Positions 1 through 6,952 of a DNA stretch of 13,206 nt are shown piece after piece (position 1 is the first letter of the stretch; each line of letters opens with the position of its first letter). The notes under the pieces are model-generated. The model worked only from the letters and a program-made list of their open reading frames with translations. It did no database searches and had not been told where the DNA came from. The DNA is from Phycisphaerales bacterium UBA1926 (lineage in GTDB: Bacteria > Planctomycetota > Phycisphaerae > Phycisphaerales > UBA1924), in assembly GCA_002337215.1 (NCBI GenBank), contig DDFO01000018.1, forward strand, positions 32,097 through 45,302, given 5' to 3'. The translations under genes were made by a program, and so were the position numbers.

Positions 1-222
1 CTCGGCGAGCGACCGGAGCGCCACAAGCGCCTCCCGGCTCGGGACGGCCTTGGTCGGGTCGTTCACGATCGGGGCGATCGTCCCGTCGTAGTCGGTCGCC
101 ACCAGCAGCATCGGCATCCGCGCCAGCGTGCCCAACGCGGAGGCGAGGCCCGGGTCTTCGAGTCCCCCGTTGGTGTTGCCAGTCTGCGCGGCGCGCTCGG
201 CCGTCGTCGTGTCTGAAGTCAT
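1..222 (-). CDS. otsB: Trehalose-6-phosphate phosphatase, N-terminal part (cut by window edge)
   Basis: This enzyme would dephosphorylate trehalose-6-phosphate to trehalose in the cytoplasm, the second step of the OtsA/OtsB pathway. Only the first 74 residues are present; the frame is still open at base 1. Reading from the ATG at 222-220, the first 35 or so residues are a polar, poorly conserved leader. They are followed by a hydrophobic strand ending in DYDGTIAPI, where D44 and D46 fit HAD motif I (DxDGT): nucleophile and general acid. The following PIVNDPTKAVP segment is typical of OtsB proteins. The gene lies 76 bp downstream of otsA on the same strand, which supports the call and suggests co-transcription. 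The gap (223-298) holds only a weak 5-bp inverted repeat (255-259 with 264-268). HAD motifs II-IV are outside the window, so activity cannot be judged. Confidence 0.88.
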   Translation of the reverse strand, partial: MTSDTTTAERAAQTGNTNGGLEDPGLASALGTLARMPMLLVATDYDGTIAPIVNDPTKAVPSREALVALRSLAE

Positions 223-298
223 GCGTGCTCTCGTCTCGATTGCGGTTTCGTGTGACGCCGGTCGGCGTGTCTGTTTTCTTGTGATAAGGGGACCTCGG

Positions 299-1816
299 TC
301 AGCCGCGGAGCCGCTCGATGAACCCGTCCGCCCAGTCGTGAACATCGCGGGACCGCACGGTCCGGCGGAGCGACGACATCCGCTTCTTCTGCTCGGCCAG
401 GCCCATCCCGAGCGCGTCCTCCATCGCGGACGCGATGCCGTCCACGTCGAACGGGTTGACGAGCAGGGCCTGCTTGAGCTCGAGCGCCGCGCCCGCGAAC
501 TCGCTGAGTACGAGCACCCCGTCGTTGTTGAGCCGAGCGGTGCAGTACTCCTTGGCGACAAGGTTCATCCCGTCGCGGAAAGGCGTGACCATCATCACGT
601 CGGCGGCCATGTACCGCGCGATCAGCTCGGTCTGCGGCAGGCTGTCGTACATGTAGTGCACCGGCACGTGGTACTTGATCGAGTGCGTCCCGTTGATCCG
701 CCCCACCAGCCGTTCGACGTCGTCGCGCAGATCGGCGTAATCGCCCACCGACTCCCGCGTCGGGACAGCGATCTGCACGAGCACGCAGTCCTCGGCCGTG
801 TAGGTGCCCCGGTTCAGCAGCTCGTTGAACGCACGCAGGCGGATGTCGATGCCCTTCGTGTAGTCGAGCCGGTCTACACCCAGGATGATCCGCCGACGCT
901 TGAGGTTCGCCTGGAACCGCTCGGCCTCGACCGCGACCATCGGGTCGCTCGCGAGCTTCTCATAGTGCGCCACATCGATCGAGATCGGGAACGCGTCCAC
1001 CGTGACCGTCCGCCCCTGGTACTTGAGCTTCCCGTCTGATCCGGTCGCGTCCGTGAACCGCTTCGCGGCCCGCGAGAAATTCCGCGCCGAGAGGCTCGTC
1101 TGGAACCCCACGACGTCCGACCCGAGCATCGCCTCGAGGATCTGCTGCCTCCAGGGGATCTTCGCGAACAGTTCTTCAGGAGGGAACGGGATGTGCAGGA
1201 AGAACCCGATGCGAGCCTTCGGGAGTTTCTCACGCACCATCCCGGGGACGAGCTGCAACTGGTAGTCGTGCACCCAGATCATGTCCCGAGGGCCCGCGAC
1301 CTCCACCGCCGCGTCCGCGAACCGCTGGTTGACGTCCACATAGGGCCACCACCAGCGCCGGTGGAACTCCGGCTCACGGATCGAGTCGTGATACAGGGGC
1401 CACAGCGTCTTGTTGCTGAAGCCCGCGTAGAAGTTCTCGTGCTCGCTGCCCGACATCCCGACCGGGCGGATCTGGATGTTCTCGTGCGTGAACGGCGCGG
1501 TGGGCTTGCGGTTCGTCGAGCCGTCCCAGCCGACCCATCCGCCACCCCGCTCCGTGAGCATCGGTGACAGCGCCGTCACGAGTCCGCCTGGGCTCGTCTC
1601 CCAGTCGCCCGGTCTGCCCTTCTTGACACGCCGGACCGGCATCCGATTCGCCACGACGACGAGCCCCTCACCGGACCGCTTGGCAGTCCTTTTGACGGGC
1701 CGCTTGGCTGGCTTCGCCGAAGAGGGCTTCTTGGCGGTTGTTTTCCCGACACCGGCCCTCCGGCTCGGAGCACCGGTGCCGCTCGATTTCTTGGTTGTGC
1801 TGGTTTTCTTTGCCAC
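299..1816 (-). CDS. otsA: Trehalose-6-phosphate synthase (GT20) with lysine-rich N-terminal tail
   Basis: OtsA transfers glucose from UDP-glucose to glucose-6-phosphate, giving trehalose-6-phosphate for osmotic and stress protection. The 505-residue product has the full GT20 set: ANRMP near 56-60, GGWVGWDG at 92-99, Y130, W139, WVHDYQLQLVPG with D184, HIPFPPEE with H208, VDRLDYTKG with R316 and K321, and RDGMNLVAKEY with D415 and E423. From Y130 on, these match the E. coli OtsA active-site residues as I recall them with a constant offset of 54, so the core looks intact. Residues 1-50 are extra: a Lys/Arg/Ser/Pro/Ala tail resembling histone H1-like tails. The start is GTG (1816-1814) with no clear Shine-Dalgarno. 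The tail is in frame and has no ATG before R58, so either GTG is used or the true start is a non-ATG codon inside the tail. It is followed by otsB on the same strand. Confidence 0.95.
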   Translation of the reverse strand: MAKKTSTTKKSSGTGAPSRRAGVGKTTAKKPSSAKPAKRPVKRTAKRSGEGLVVVANRMPVRRVKKGRPGDWETSPGGLVTALSPMLTERGGGWVGWDGSTNRKPTAPFTHENIQIRPVGMSGSEHENFYAGFSNKTLWPLYHDSIREPEFHRRWWWPYVDVNQRFADAAVEVAGPRDMIWVHDYQLQLVPGMVREKLPKARIGFFLHIPFPPEELFAKIPWRQQILEAMLGSDVVGFQTSLSARNFSRAAKRFTDATGSDGKLKYQGRTVTVDAFPISIDVAHYEKLASDPMVAVEAERFQANLKRRRIILGVDRLDYTKGIDIRLRAFNELLNRGTYTAEDCVLVQIAVPTRESVGDYADLRDDVERLVGRINGTHSIKYHVPVHYMYDSLPQTELIARYMAADVMMVTPFRDGMNLVAKEYCTARLNNDGVLVLSEFAGAALELKQALLVNPFDVDGIASAMEDALGMGLAEQKKRMSSLRRTVRSRDVHDWADGFIERLRG

Positions 1817-1874
1817 GGAGTAAAGGGTATCGGCCCATCGACCCCTGCGGTGAAACCGCGCAGAATCCTCTTTC

Positions 1875-1888
1875 CTGTACCTTTACAG
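1875..1888. promoter_or_regulatory. Perfect palindrome CTGTA-N4-TACAG in divergent intergenic region
   Basis: A perfect 5-bp inverted repeat with a 4-nt spacer (CCTT) lies 59 bp upstream of the otsA start and about 205 bp upstream of the DUF3467 start. This is a suitable place for an operator of otsA. It has one of the few A/T-containing cores in a GC-rich intergenic stretch. It resembles a CTGT...ACAG operator but the spacing (N6) is shorter than the classical LexA box of E. coli (N8), so I do not call it an SOS box. No convincing -35/-10 pair was found beside it on either strand. Confidence 0.3.
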
Positions 1889-1955
1889 ATCGGTGTCCGC
1901 ACGAAGCGGTCGGCGGGCTCGCCTAGACTGTTCGCCCGGGCCGAACGCGCCCGGT

Positions 1956-1999
1956 CCCGATGAAAGCCCGATGAACGCCCGAGGGAAGTCCGAGGGAAG
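1956..1999. repeat. Four tandem 11-bp units upstream of the DUF3467 gene
   Basis: Units at 1956-1966 (CCCGATGAAAG), 1967-1977 (CCCGATGAACG), 1978-1988 (CCCGAGGGAAG) and 1989-1999 (TCCGAGGGAAG) follow each other without a gap, consensus YCCGAKGRAMG. The array ends 94 bp before the DUF3467 start. The period is close to one helical turn, so a protein binding each unit would sit on one face of the DNA; it could equally be a structured leader in the mRNA. The frame of the downstream gene is open through it, but 11 is not a multiple of 3, so the repeat is not a coding repeat. Confidence 0.6.
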
Positions 2000-2093
2000 A
2001 CGGCACCCCAAGCAGACCGTCCCGGCCCGATCGCCGGGGCCCCAGACCGCCACCGCACGCGGGCGGCGGGAAAAGAGAAAGGCAGCACCCACA

Positions 2094-2414
2094 ATGGCAG
2101 ACGCCCCCCAGCAGCAGCAGGTCCAGCTCCGCATCGACGAGTCGAAGATGGCGACGACCTACTCGAACACCATCCGCACCTCGACCACCCACGACGAGAT
2201 CGTCCTCGATTTCGGCATGAACATCCCGATGCAGATGCCCGACCAGCCCCCGATGGTCATCTTCAACGTCGGCAGCCGGGTCATCATGAATTGGGCGGGC
2301 GCCAAGCGCCTCGCCATCAGCCTGGGTCAGGTCATCCGCCAGTACGAAGAGCGAAACGGCGAGATCCAGATCCAGCACCAGCAGCAGGCCCAGCAGCCGC
2401 CCGCCGCCGAGTGA
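2094..2414 (+). CDS. DUF3467 family small protein
   Basis: The 106-residue product is a one-domain protein. After a Gln-rich start (DAPQQQQVQ) comes RIDESKMATTYSNTIR, then a segment with EIVLDFGMN, then a strand-rich part with VIFNVGSRVIMNWAGAKRL, a helix around LGQVIRQYEE, and a Gln/Ala-rich end. I recognise this as DUF3467: the YSN, the E-x-x-LDFG and the late alanine-leucine helix are its hallmarks as I remember them. The function is unknown, and length is normal for the family. ATG at 2094 was chosen because AAAGG (2078-2082) lies 11 nt upstream and the protein then starts near the domain. The frame is open further upstream (ATG at 1971), which would add a basic, low-complexity extension that is unlikely to be real. 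It is divergent from otsA and 216 bp before moxR, so it is probably a separate unit. Confidence 0.85.
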   Translation: MADAPQQQQVQLRIDESKMATTYSNTIRTSTTHDEIVLDFGMNIPMQMPDQPPMVIFNVGSRVIMNWAGAKRLAISLGQVIRQYEERNGEIQIQHQQQAQQPPAAE

Positions 2415-2434
2415 TCGGCGTCATCGCCGGTCAC
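2411..2434 (+). terminator. 10-bp-stem hairpin overlapping the DUF3467 stop codon
   Basis: Arms 2411-2420 and 2425-2434 pair over ten positions (nine Watson-Crick, one G-U at 2415/2430) around a 4-nt loop TCAT. The stop TGA (2412-2414) is inside the 5' arm. No T-tract follows, so it is either a U-less terminator or a 3'-end-stabilising hairpin; its position exactly at the gene end, before the separate moxR operon, favours a 3'-end role. Confidence 0.5.
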
Positions 2435-2440
2435 CCGGCC

Positions 2441-2474
2441 CTGCCAGTCGCCCGACACTGCCCGTCGCCCGACC
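2441..2474. repeat. Two tandem 17-bp units between DUF3467 gene and moxR
   Basis: Units 2441-2457 and 2458-2474 read CTGCCMGTCGCCCGACM with 15 of 17 positions identical; the core GTCGCCCGAC is perfect. They lie just after the hairpin and 157 bp before moxR. A TTGTCA hexamer (2479-2484) follows and resembles a -35 element, but no fitting -10 was found. It may be a regulatory repeat of the operon or a chance duplication. Confidence 0.45.
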
Positions 2475-2616
2475 CCGATTGTCACGGCGGCGCAACACAC
2501 CCGAACTTCTGGGCGTGACATCGGTATGAACCCGACGGAAAGACCCGCCGGACGCATCTGAACGGGACGCCGGCGCGGACTCTCTCCGCCCAGCGCCCCG
2601 AAATTCGGATCCGTCC

Positions 2617-2621
2617 GGAGG
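2617..2621 (+). promoter_or_regulatory. Strong Shine-Dalgarno of moxR
   Basis: GGAGG followed by a 9-nt pyrimidine-rich spacer and ATG at 2631. It is the ribosome-binding site that opens the operon and fixes the moxR start ahead of the CCAG repeat. Confidence 0.75.
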
Positions 2622-2630
2622 TCTTTTTCT

Positions 2631-3686
<1,056 letters not shown>

Positions 3687-3750
3687 CGCCTGCCTCGTGC
3701 CTCTCCTCCTCGTTCCCTGTCTCTTTCAAGTGCCCAGTGTCTTCCTCCCC
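3687..3750 (+). promoter_or_regulatory. Pyrimidine-rich gap before the DUF58 gene
   Basis: This 64-bp gap is about 80% pyrimidine (51 of 64 by my count) with runs such as 3701-3710 and 3741-3750 lacking any purine. It has no Shine-Dalgarno before the ATG at 3751. It is the only clear gap in an otherwise coupled operon. A pyrimidine tract could act as an S1-type ribosome-binding leader; this is inference. Confidence 0.35.
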
Positions 3751-4653
3751 ATGCTCACCCGCGAACTCATGGAAGAAGTCCGCCGCCTCCAGATCCGCAC
3801 GCGTCGGCGTGTCGATGATCTTTTCGCAGGCGAGTACCACTCCGCCTTCCTGGGCAAGGGCATCGAGTTCGCCGAGGTCCGCGAGTACGCCCCGGGCGAC
3901 GACGTCCGCGACATCGACTGGAACGTCACCGCTCGGGCCGGCAAGCCGTTCATCAAGCGGTACATCGAAGAACGCCAGCTCACGGTCATGCTGATGATCG
4001 ACGCGAGCGCCTCGGGCCTGTTCGGAACGATCGCCAAGACCAAGCACCGCCTCATTGCCGAGACCGGGGCCGCGATCGCCTACACCGCCCTCCGCAACAA
4101 CGACCGGGTGGGGCTGCTCCGCTTCAGCGACGAGATCGACCTCTACCTGCCGCCCAAGAAGGGGCCCCGGCACATGATGCGGACGCTGCGGGAGCTGCTG
4201 GGAGGCGAGCCCGCCGGGGCGGGCACCGCGTTCGTGCGCGCGCTCGAGACCATGGGGTCGGTCCTCCACCAGCGGTCGATCATCTTCCTCGCCAGCGACT
4301 TTCTCCCCCCGCCCGGCGCGTCGGTCGACGATCTCGCCAGGCCCCTCGCCGTCCTGAGCCGAAGGCACGACGTTATCGCTCTCCGCGCGACCGACCCGCG
4401 TGAGCGCACGCTCCCGAAGGTCGGGCTGGTCGAACTCGCCGACCCCGAGACCGGAGAGCGTGTGCTGTTCGACACAAGCAGCAGGAAGCTCCGCCGCCGG
4501 CACGCGGAACTCGCCGCCGAGCAACGGCGCGAGTCCGACCGGCTGCTCGCCCGCACCGGCGTGGATGTGATCGACCTCTCGACCGATCGCCCGTTTGGCA
4601 TTGAGCTCGAGCACTATTTCCGCATGCGAGAACGGAGGCGCACCCGCCGATGA
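3751..4653 (+). CDS. DUF58 domain protein (VWA-like, MoxR-associated)
   Basis: The 300-residue product carries the DUF58 core REYAPGDDVRDIDWNVTAR (44-62) followed by KPFIKRYIEERQ, then a VWA-like strand ending in the MIDAS-like DASAS (84-88), RFSDEI (125-130) and ASDF (181-184). It has no signal peptide or membrane segment, so it should be cytoplasmic. It has the short DUF58 architecture seen in Bat clusters, without an N-terminal TM pair. DUF58 genes almost always sit beside moxR, and the protein is probably a MoxR client or partner linking it to the membrane VWA proteins; the biochemical role is not known. ATG 3751 starts right before the conserved region. The frame is open upstream into moxR, and a GTG at 3730 is a possible alternative. 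The end is Arg-rich (RMRERRRTRR). The stop overlaps the next ATG by 4 nt. Confidence 0.93.
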   Translation: MLTRELMEEVRRLQIRTRRRVDDLFAGEYHSAFLGKGIEFAEVREYAPGDDVRDIDWNVTARAGKPFIKRYIEERQLTVMLMIDASASGLFGTIAKTKHRLIAETGAAIAYTALRNNDRVGLLRFSDEIDLYLPPKKGPRHMMRTLRELLGGEPAGAGTAFVRALETMGSVLHQRSIIFLASDFLPPPGASVDDLARPLAVLSRRHDVIALRATDPRERTLPKVGLVELADPETGERVLFDTSSRKLRRRHAELAAEQRRESDRLLARTGVDVIDLSTDRPFGIELEHYFRMRERRRTRR

Positions 4654-5852
4654 CCCGAGCCCCGCGACCATCGTGCCGGTTGCTGCTTGCCATCCTCGCG
4701 ATGGCGGTGCTCGGTGCGCATGCGCAGGACGCGACGCTGACTGTCTCCAACGAGTCGCCCACGACCGCGGACCGGATCTCGCTCGATGTATCATTCACCG
4801 TCGCGCCGGGATGGACGGTCGAGCCGTGGGCCGCGCGCGCACGCACGGCCTTGGATGACGCAGGGTGGACGGTCGTCGAGGTCACGACCCAGCCCCCCCG
4901 GCTCTGGTCCGACGCCTCACCGGGTCAGGGCGGCGCTGTCGAAGGTGCACTCGTCCACGCCGGCACGATCATCGTCGAGCCCTTCCTTCCGGGCCACTAC
5001 CGGATCCCACCGATCGAGGCGGTTGCCACCAGTGAGATCGCCAAGGCCTCCGGATCGATCGGTGCAGGGGACGCTCTGACGACGGATGATCAGGGCGACC
5101 GAGGAACGTTGACCGGCCGGATCGCACGCGATGATCTCGCCTCGATCACGAAGGACCGGGCGCTCGCCGGCTTCCGCACCATGATCCGCCCCGCGGGGCA
5201 GCCGATCACTCTCGCGACACCCGAGCGCACGATCGAGGTGACCTCGCTGCTCCCCGAAGGCGAGGTGATCCCCTCGCTGATCCCGGTCCCTGCCGATCCC
5301 GACGCCGAGAAGACCGAGTCGGAGACCGACTCGGAGACCGATTCTCCCGACGCTGCCGACGCGCCGCTCGGCGAGTTCCGACCCGTGCCCGATGAGCCAA
5401 GGAACCCGGGGCCTCTGCTCGCCCTGCTCGGTGGTGGTGTCGCGCTCGTCGCGGTGTGCGTCGCGGTCGGGGTCGCGTTGCAACGCGCGCGCGCCGCACG
5501 CGGCACGGCCCCGATCGATCCGGTCCGCGAACTCCGCAGGCTCGCCGGGTCGGAAGCCCCCGACCTTGCCGCGGTGCACCGGGCGTTGCGTGCGCTGGCG
5601 CACCACCCGGGGACCGACGCGAACCCGGACAACCTGCGGGAGTTCGAAAGCCTCACCGCCGACATCGAACGAATCCGGTACGCGCCCCCGGGCAGTCTTT
5701 CGACAACCGGTCTCGGCTCACCCGCCGATCTCGCGAAAAGGGCGTCCCGTCTGGCGCAGCGGATCGAGATCACACCGGTGCTAACGGCCGACGAATCAGG
5801 TCACGCTCACGACGAGGCTCATGAGCGAGCCGGAGAGGGGGCCGTCGCGTGA
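4650..5852 (+). CDS. BatD/DUF4381-like exported membrane protein of the Bat cluster
   Basis: The 400-residue product has a signal peptide (1-25, likely cut after AHA before QD). A beta-rich extracytoplasmic domain follows (about 26-215, beginning LTVSNESPTTADRISLDVSF, like the first domain of BatD), then an acidic low-complexity linker with ETDS repeats (about 216-250), one membrane segment (about 254-278) and a cytoplasmic helical tail. The tail contains PVRELRRLAG and ERIRYAPPG. The tail and membrane part resemble DUF4381, and the whole resembles a shortened BatD; I could not assign it to one family with certainty. The gene sits between DUF58 and batA, where Bat clusters often have such a protein. 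It overlaps the preceding stop by 4 nt (ATGA) and batA by 4 nt (GTGA). It may bring the DUF58/MoxR pair to the membrane through its tail, which is inference. Confidence 0.75.
   Translation: MTRAPRPSCRLLLAILAMAVLGAHAQDATLTVSNESPTTADRISLDVSFTVAPGWTVEPWAARARTALDDAGWTVVEVTTQPPRLWSDASPGQGGAVEGALVHAGTIIVEPFLPGHYRIPPIEAVATSEIAKASGSIGAGDALTTDDQGDRGTLTGRIARDDLASITKDRALAGFRTMIRPAGQPITLATPERTIEVTSLLPEGEVIPSLIPVPADPDAEKTESETDSETDSPDAADAPLGEFRPVPDEPRNPGPLLALLGGGVALVAVCVAVGVALQRARAARGTAPIDPVRELRRLAGSEAPDLAAVHRALRALAHHPGTDANPDNLREFESLTADIERIRYAPPGSLSTTGLGSPADLAKRASRLAQRIEITPVLTADESGHAHDEAHERAGEGAVA
5319..5342. repeat. Two tandem 12-bp units coding ETDS-ETDS
   Basis: TCGGAGACCGAC (5319-5330) and TCGGAGACCGAT (5331-5342) differ at one base and code part of the acidic linker before the membrane segment of the BatD-like protein. 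The 12-bp unit keeps the frame. Confidence 0.6.
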
Positions 5853-6952
5853 TCGGTCTGCTCTCGATGGATGCTCTTCCGTTCGACCGGTTCGGCTCGC
5901 CCTTGATGCTGCTGCTGCTCGCGGGCGTCCCCGTCGCGGTTCTCGTCGCTTGGGCTCGGTCCCGCCGGTCGCGCGTGCTCTACCCCGGCGCGGGGCTCGC
6001 CCGCCTCGCGGGCACGAGCGTGCGCGCACGGCTGATTCATCTCCCGCTGCTGATCCGGGCGCTCGCGCTCGCGTCGTTGGTCGTCGCGCTCGCGAGGCCT
6101 CAGGACGTGCAGGGCCTCGTGCGCACGACCACCGAGGGCATCGCGATGCAACTCGTGATCGACCGTTCGCGGAGCATGACTGAGGGCATCGAGATCGACG
6201 GCGCGCGCACAACCCGGCTCGAGGCGGTCAAGCAGATCGCCCAGGAGTTCATCGCGGGAAACAGCGACGACCTCCCGGGCCGGGCTGGCGACATGATCGG
6301 GGTCATCGCCTTCGGGTCGTTCGCCGACACGATCTCCCCGCTCGCCCGCGAGCACGCGGCGCTGCTCGAACTCGTCGGCGATGTCGACATCAGCCCGCTC
6401 CAGGCCGATCAGGGGACCGCGATCGGTGAGGCGGTCGCGCTCGCCGCCGCCAGGCTCCGCGAGGCGGAGCAGGAGATCGCTCGTGGCCTCGGTGACAGGG
6501 CGTCCCGCGATCGCGAGGCGGACGAGAAGCCCGATTTCGCGATCAAGAGCAAGGCGATCGTCCTGCTCACGGATGGGCGGAACAACCGGGGCGAGATCGG
6601 ACCAATCGCGGCCGCGGACCTGTGCAAGCAGTGGGGCATCACGCTCTACACAATCGGGATCGGCGGGGGCTCGGTCGAGATCCGCGGGTTCCTCGTGCCG
6701 ACGGGCGGGTCGATCGACAAGCGCACGATGACGGAGATGGCGGAGATGACCGGCGGCCGGTTCTTCATGGCCGACAACGCCGACGCGCTCCGCGAGATCT
6801 ACGGCGTCATCGACGAACTGGAAACCACCGAGATCGAGACGAGCGAGAGCGTGGACTACACCGAGCGGTTCGTCCCGTTCGCGGCCGCGGGTCTCGCGCT
6901 CCTCGCGTTCGAGAGCCTTCTGTCGAGCACATGGCTCAGGAGGTCGCTGTGA
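5849..6952 (+). CDS. batA: BatA-like membrane VWA-domain protein
   Basis: The 367-residue product has two N-terminal membrane segments (about 18-35 and 63-83, ending ALARPQ), a von Willebrand A domain (about 98-325) and a C-terminal membrane segment (about 343-361). The MIDAS is complete: DRSRS (105-109), T190 in QGTAIGEA, and D242 in LLTDGRNN. It should therefore bind a metal and a protein ligand, as Bat VWA proteins are expected to. The end has the motif YTERFVPF shared with BatB. Aerotolerance-type (Bat) operons are linked to oxygen and stress tolerance in Bacteroides, but the molecular role is unsettled. The start GTG (5849) overlaps the preceding TGA by 4 nt and has a purine-rich GGAGAGGGG (5832-5840) at 8 nt; ATG 5867 is an alternative. 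The stop overlaps batB by 4 nt. Confidence 0.92.
   Translation: MIGLLSMDALPFDRFGSPLMLLLLAGVPVAVLVAWARSRRSRVLYPGAGLARLAGTSVRARLIHLPLLIRALALASLVVALARPQDVQGLVRTTTEGIAMQLVIDRSRSMTEGIEIDGARTTRLEAVKQIAQEFIAGNSDDLPGRAGDMIGVIAFGSFADTISPLAREHAALLELVGDVDISPLQADQGTAIGEAVALAAARLREAEQEIARGLGDRASRDREADEKPDFAIKSKAIVLLTDGRNNRGEIGPIAAADLCKQWGITLYTIGIGGGSVEIRGFLVPTGGSIDKRTMTEMAEMTGGRFFMADNADALREIYGVIDELETTEIETSESVDYTERFVPFAAAGLALLAFESLLSSTWLRRSL
6938..6943 (+). promoter_or_regulatory. AGGAGG Shine-Dalgarno that decides the batB start
   Basis: AGGAGG lies 5 nt before GTG 6949, inside the end of batA. It favours GTG 6949 (4-nt overlap with the batA stop) over the in-frame ATG at 6931, which lies upstream of this site and has no comparable one. 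Confidence 0.6.

Noticed and set aside
255..268. Terminator between otsA and otsB
   Set aside because: The stem has 5 bp; the T-rich run follows on the plus strand, where no gene ends, and not on the coding strand.
128..1039. Plus-strand open frame across otsB and otsA
   Set aside because: It is antisense to conserved GT20 and HAD motifs and its product has no domain.
1875..1888. LexA (SOS) box reading of the CTGT...ACAG dyad
   Set aside because: The spacing between CTGT and ACAG is 6, not the 8 of the E. coli box, and no SOS gene is adjacent.
1893..2093. N-terminal extension of the DUF3467 protein
   Set aside because: The frame is open but the sequence is basic and low in complexity, contains the 11-bp array, and the ATG at 2094 has a ribosome-site-like AAAGG.
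2479..2530. Sigma70-type promoter for moxR (TTGTCA and TATGAA)
   Set aside because: The two hexamers are about 40 bp apart and no fitting partner at 16-18 bp was found for either.
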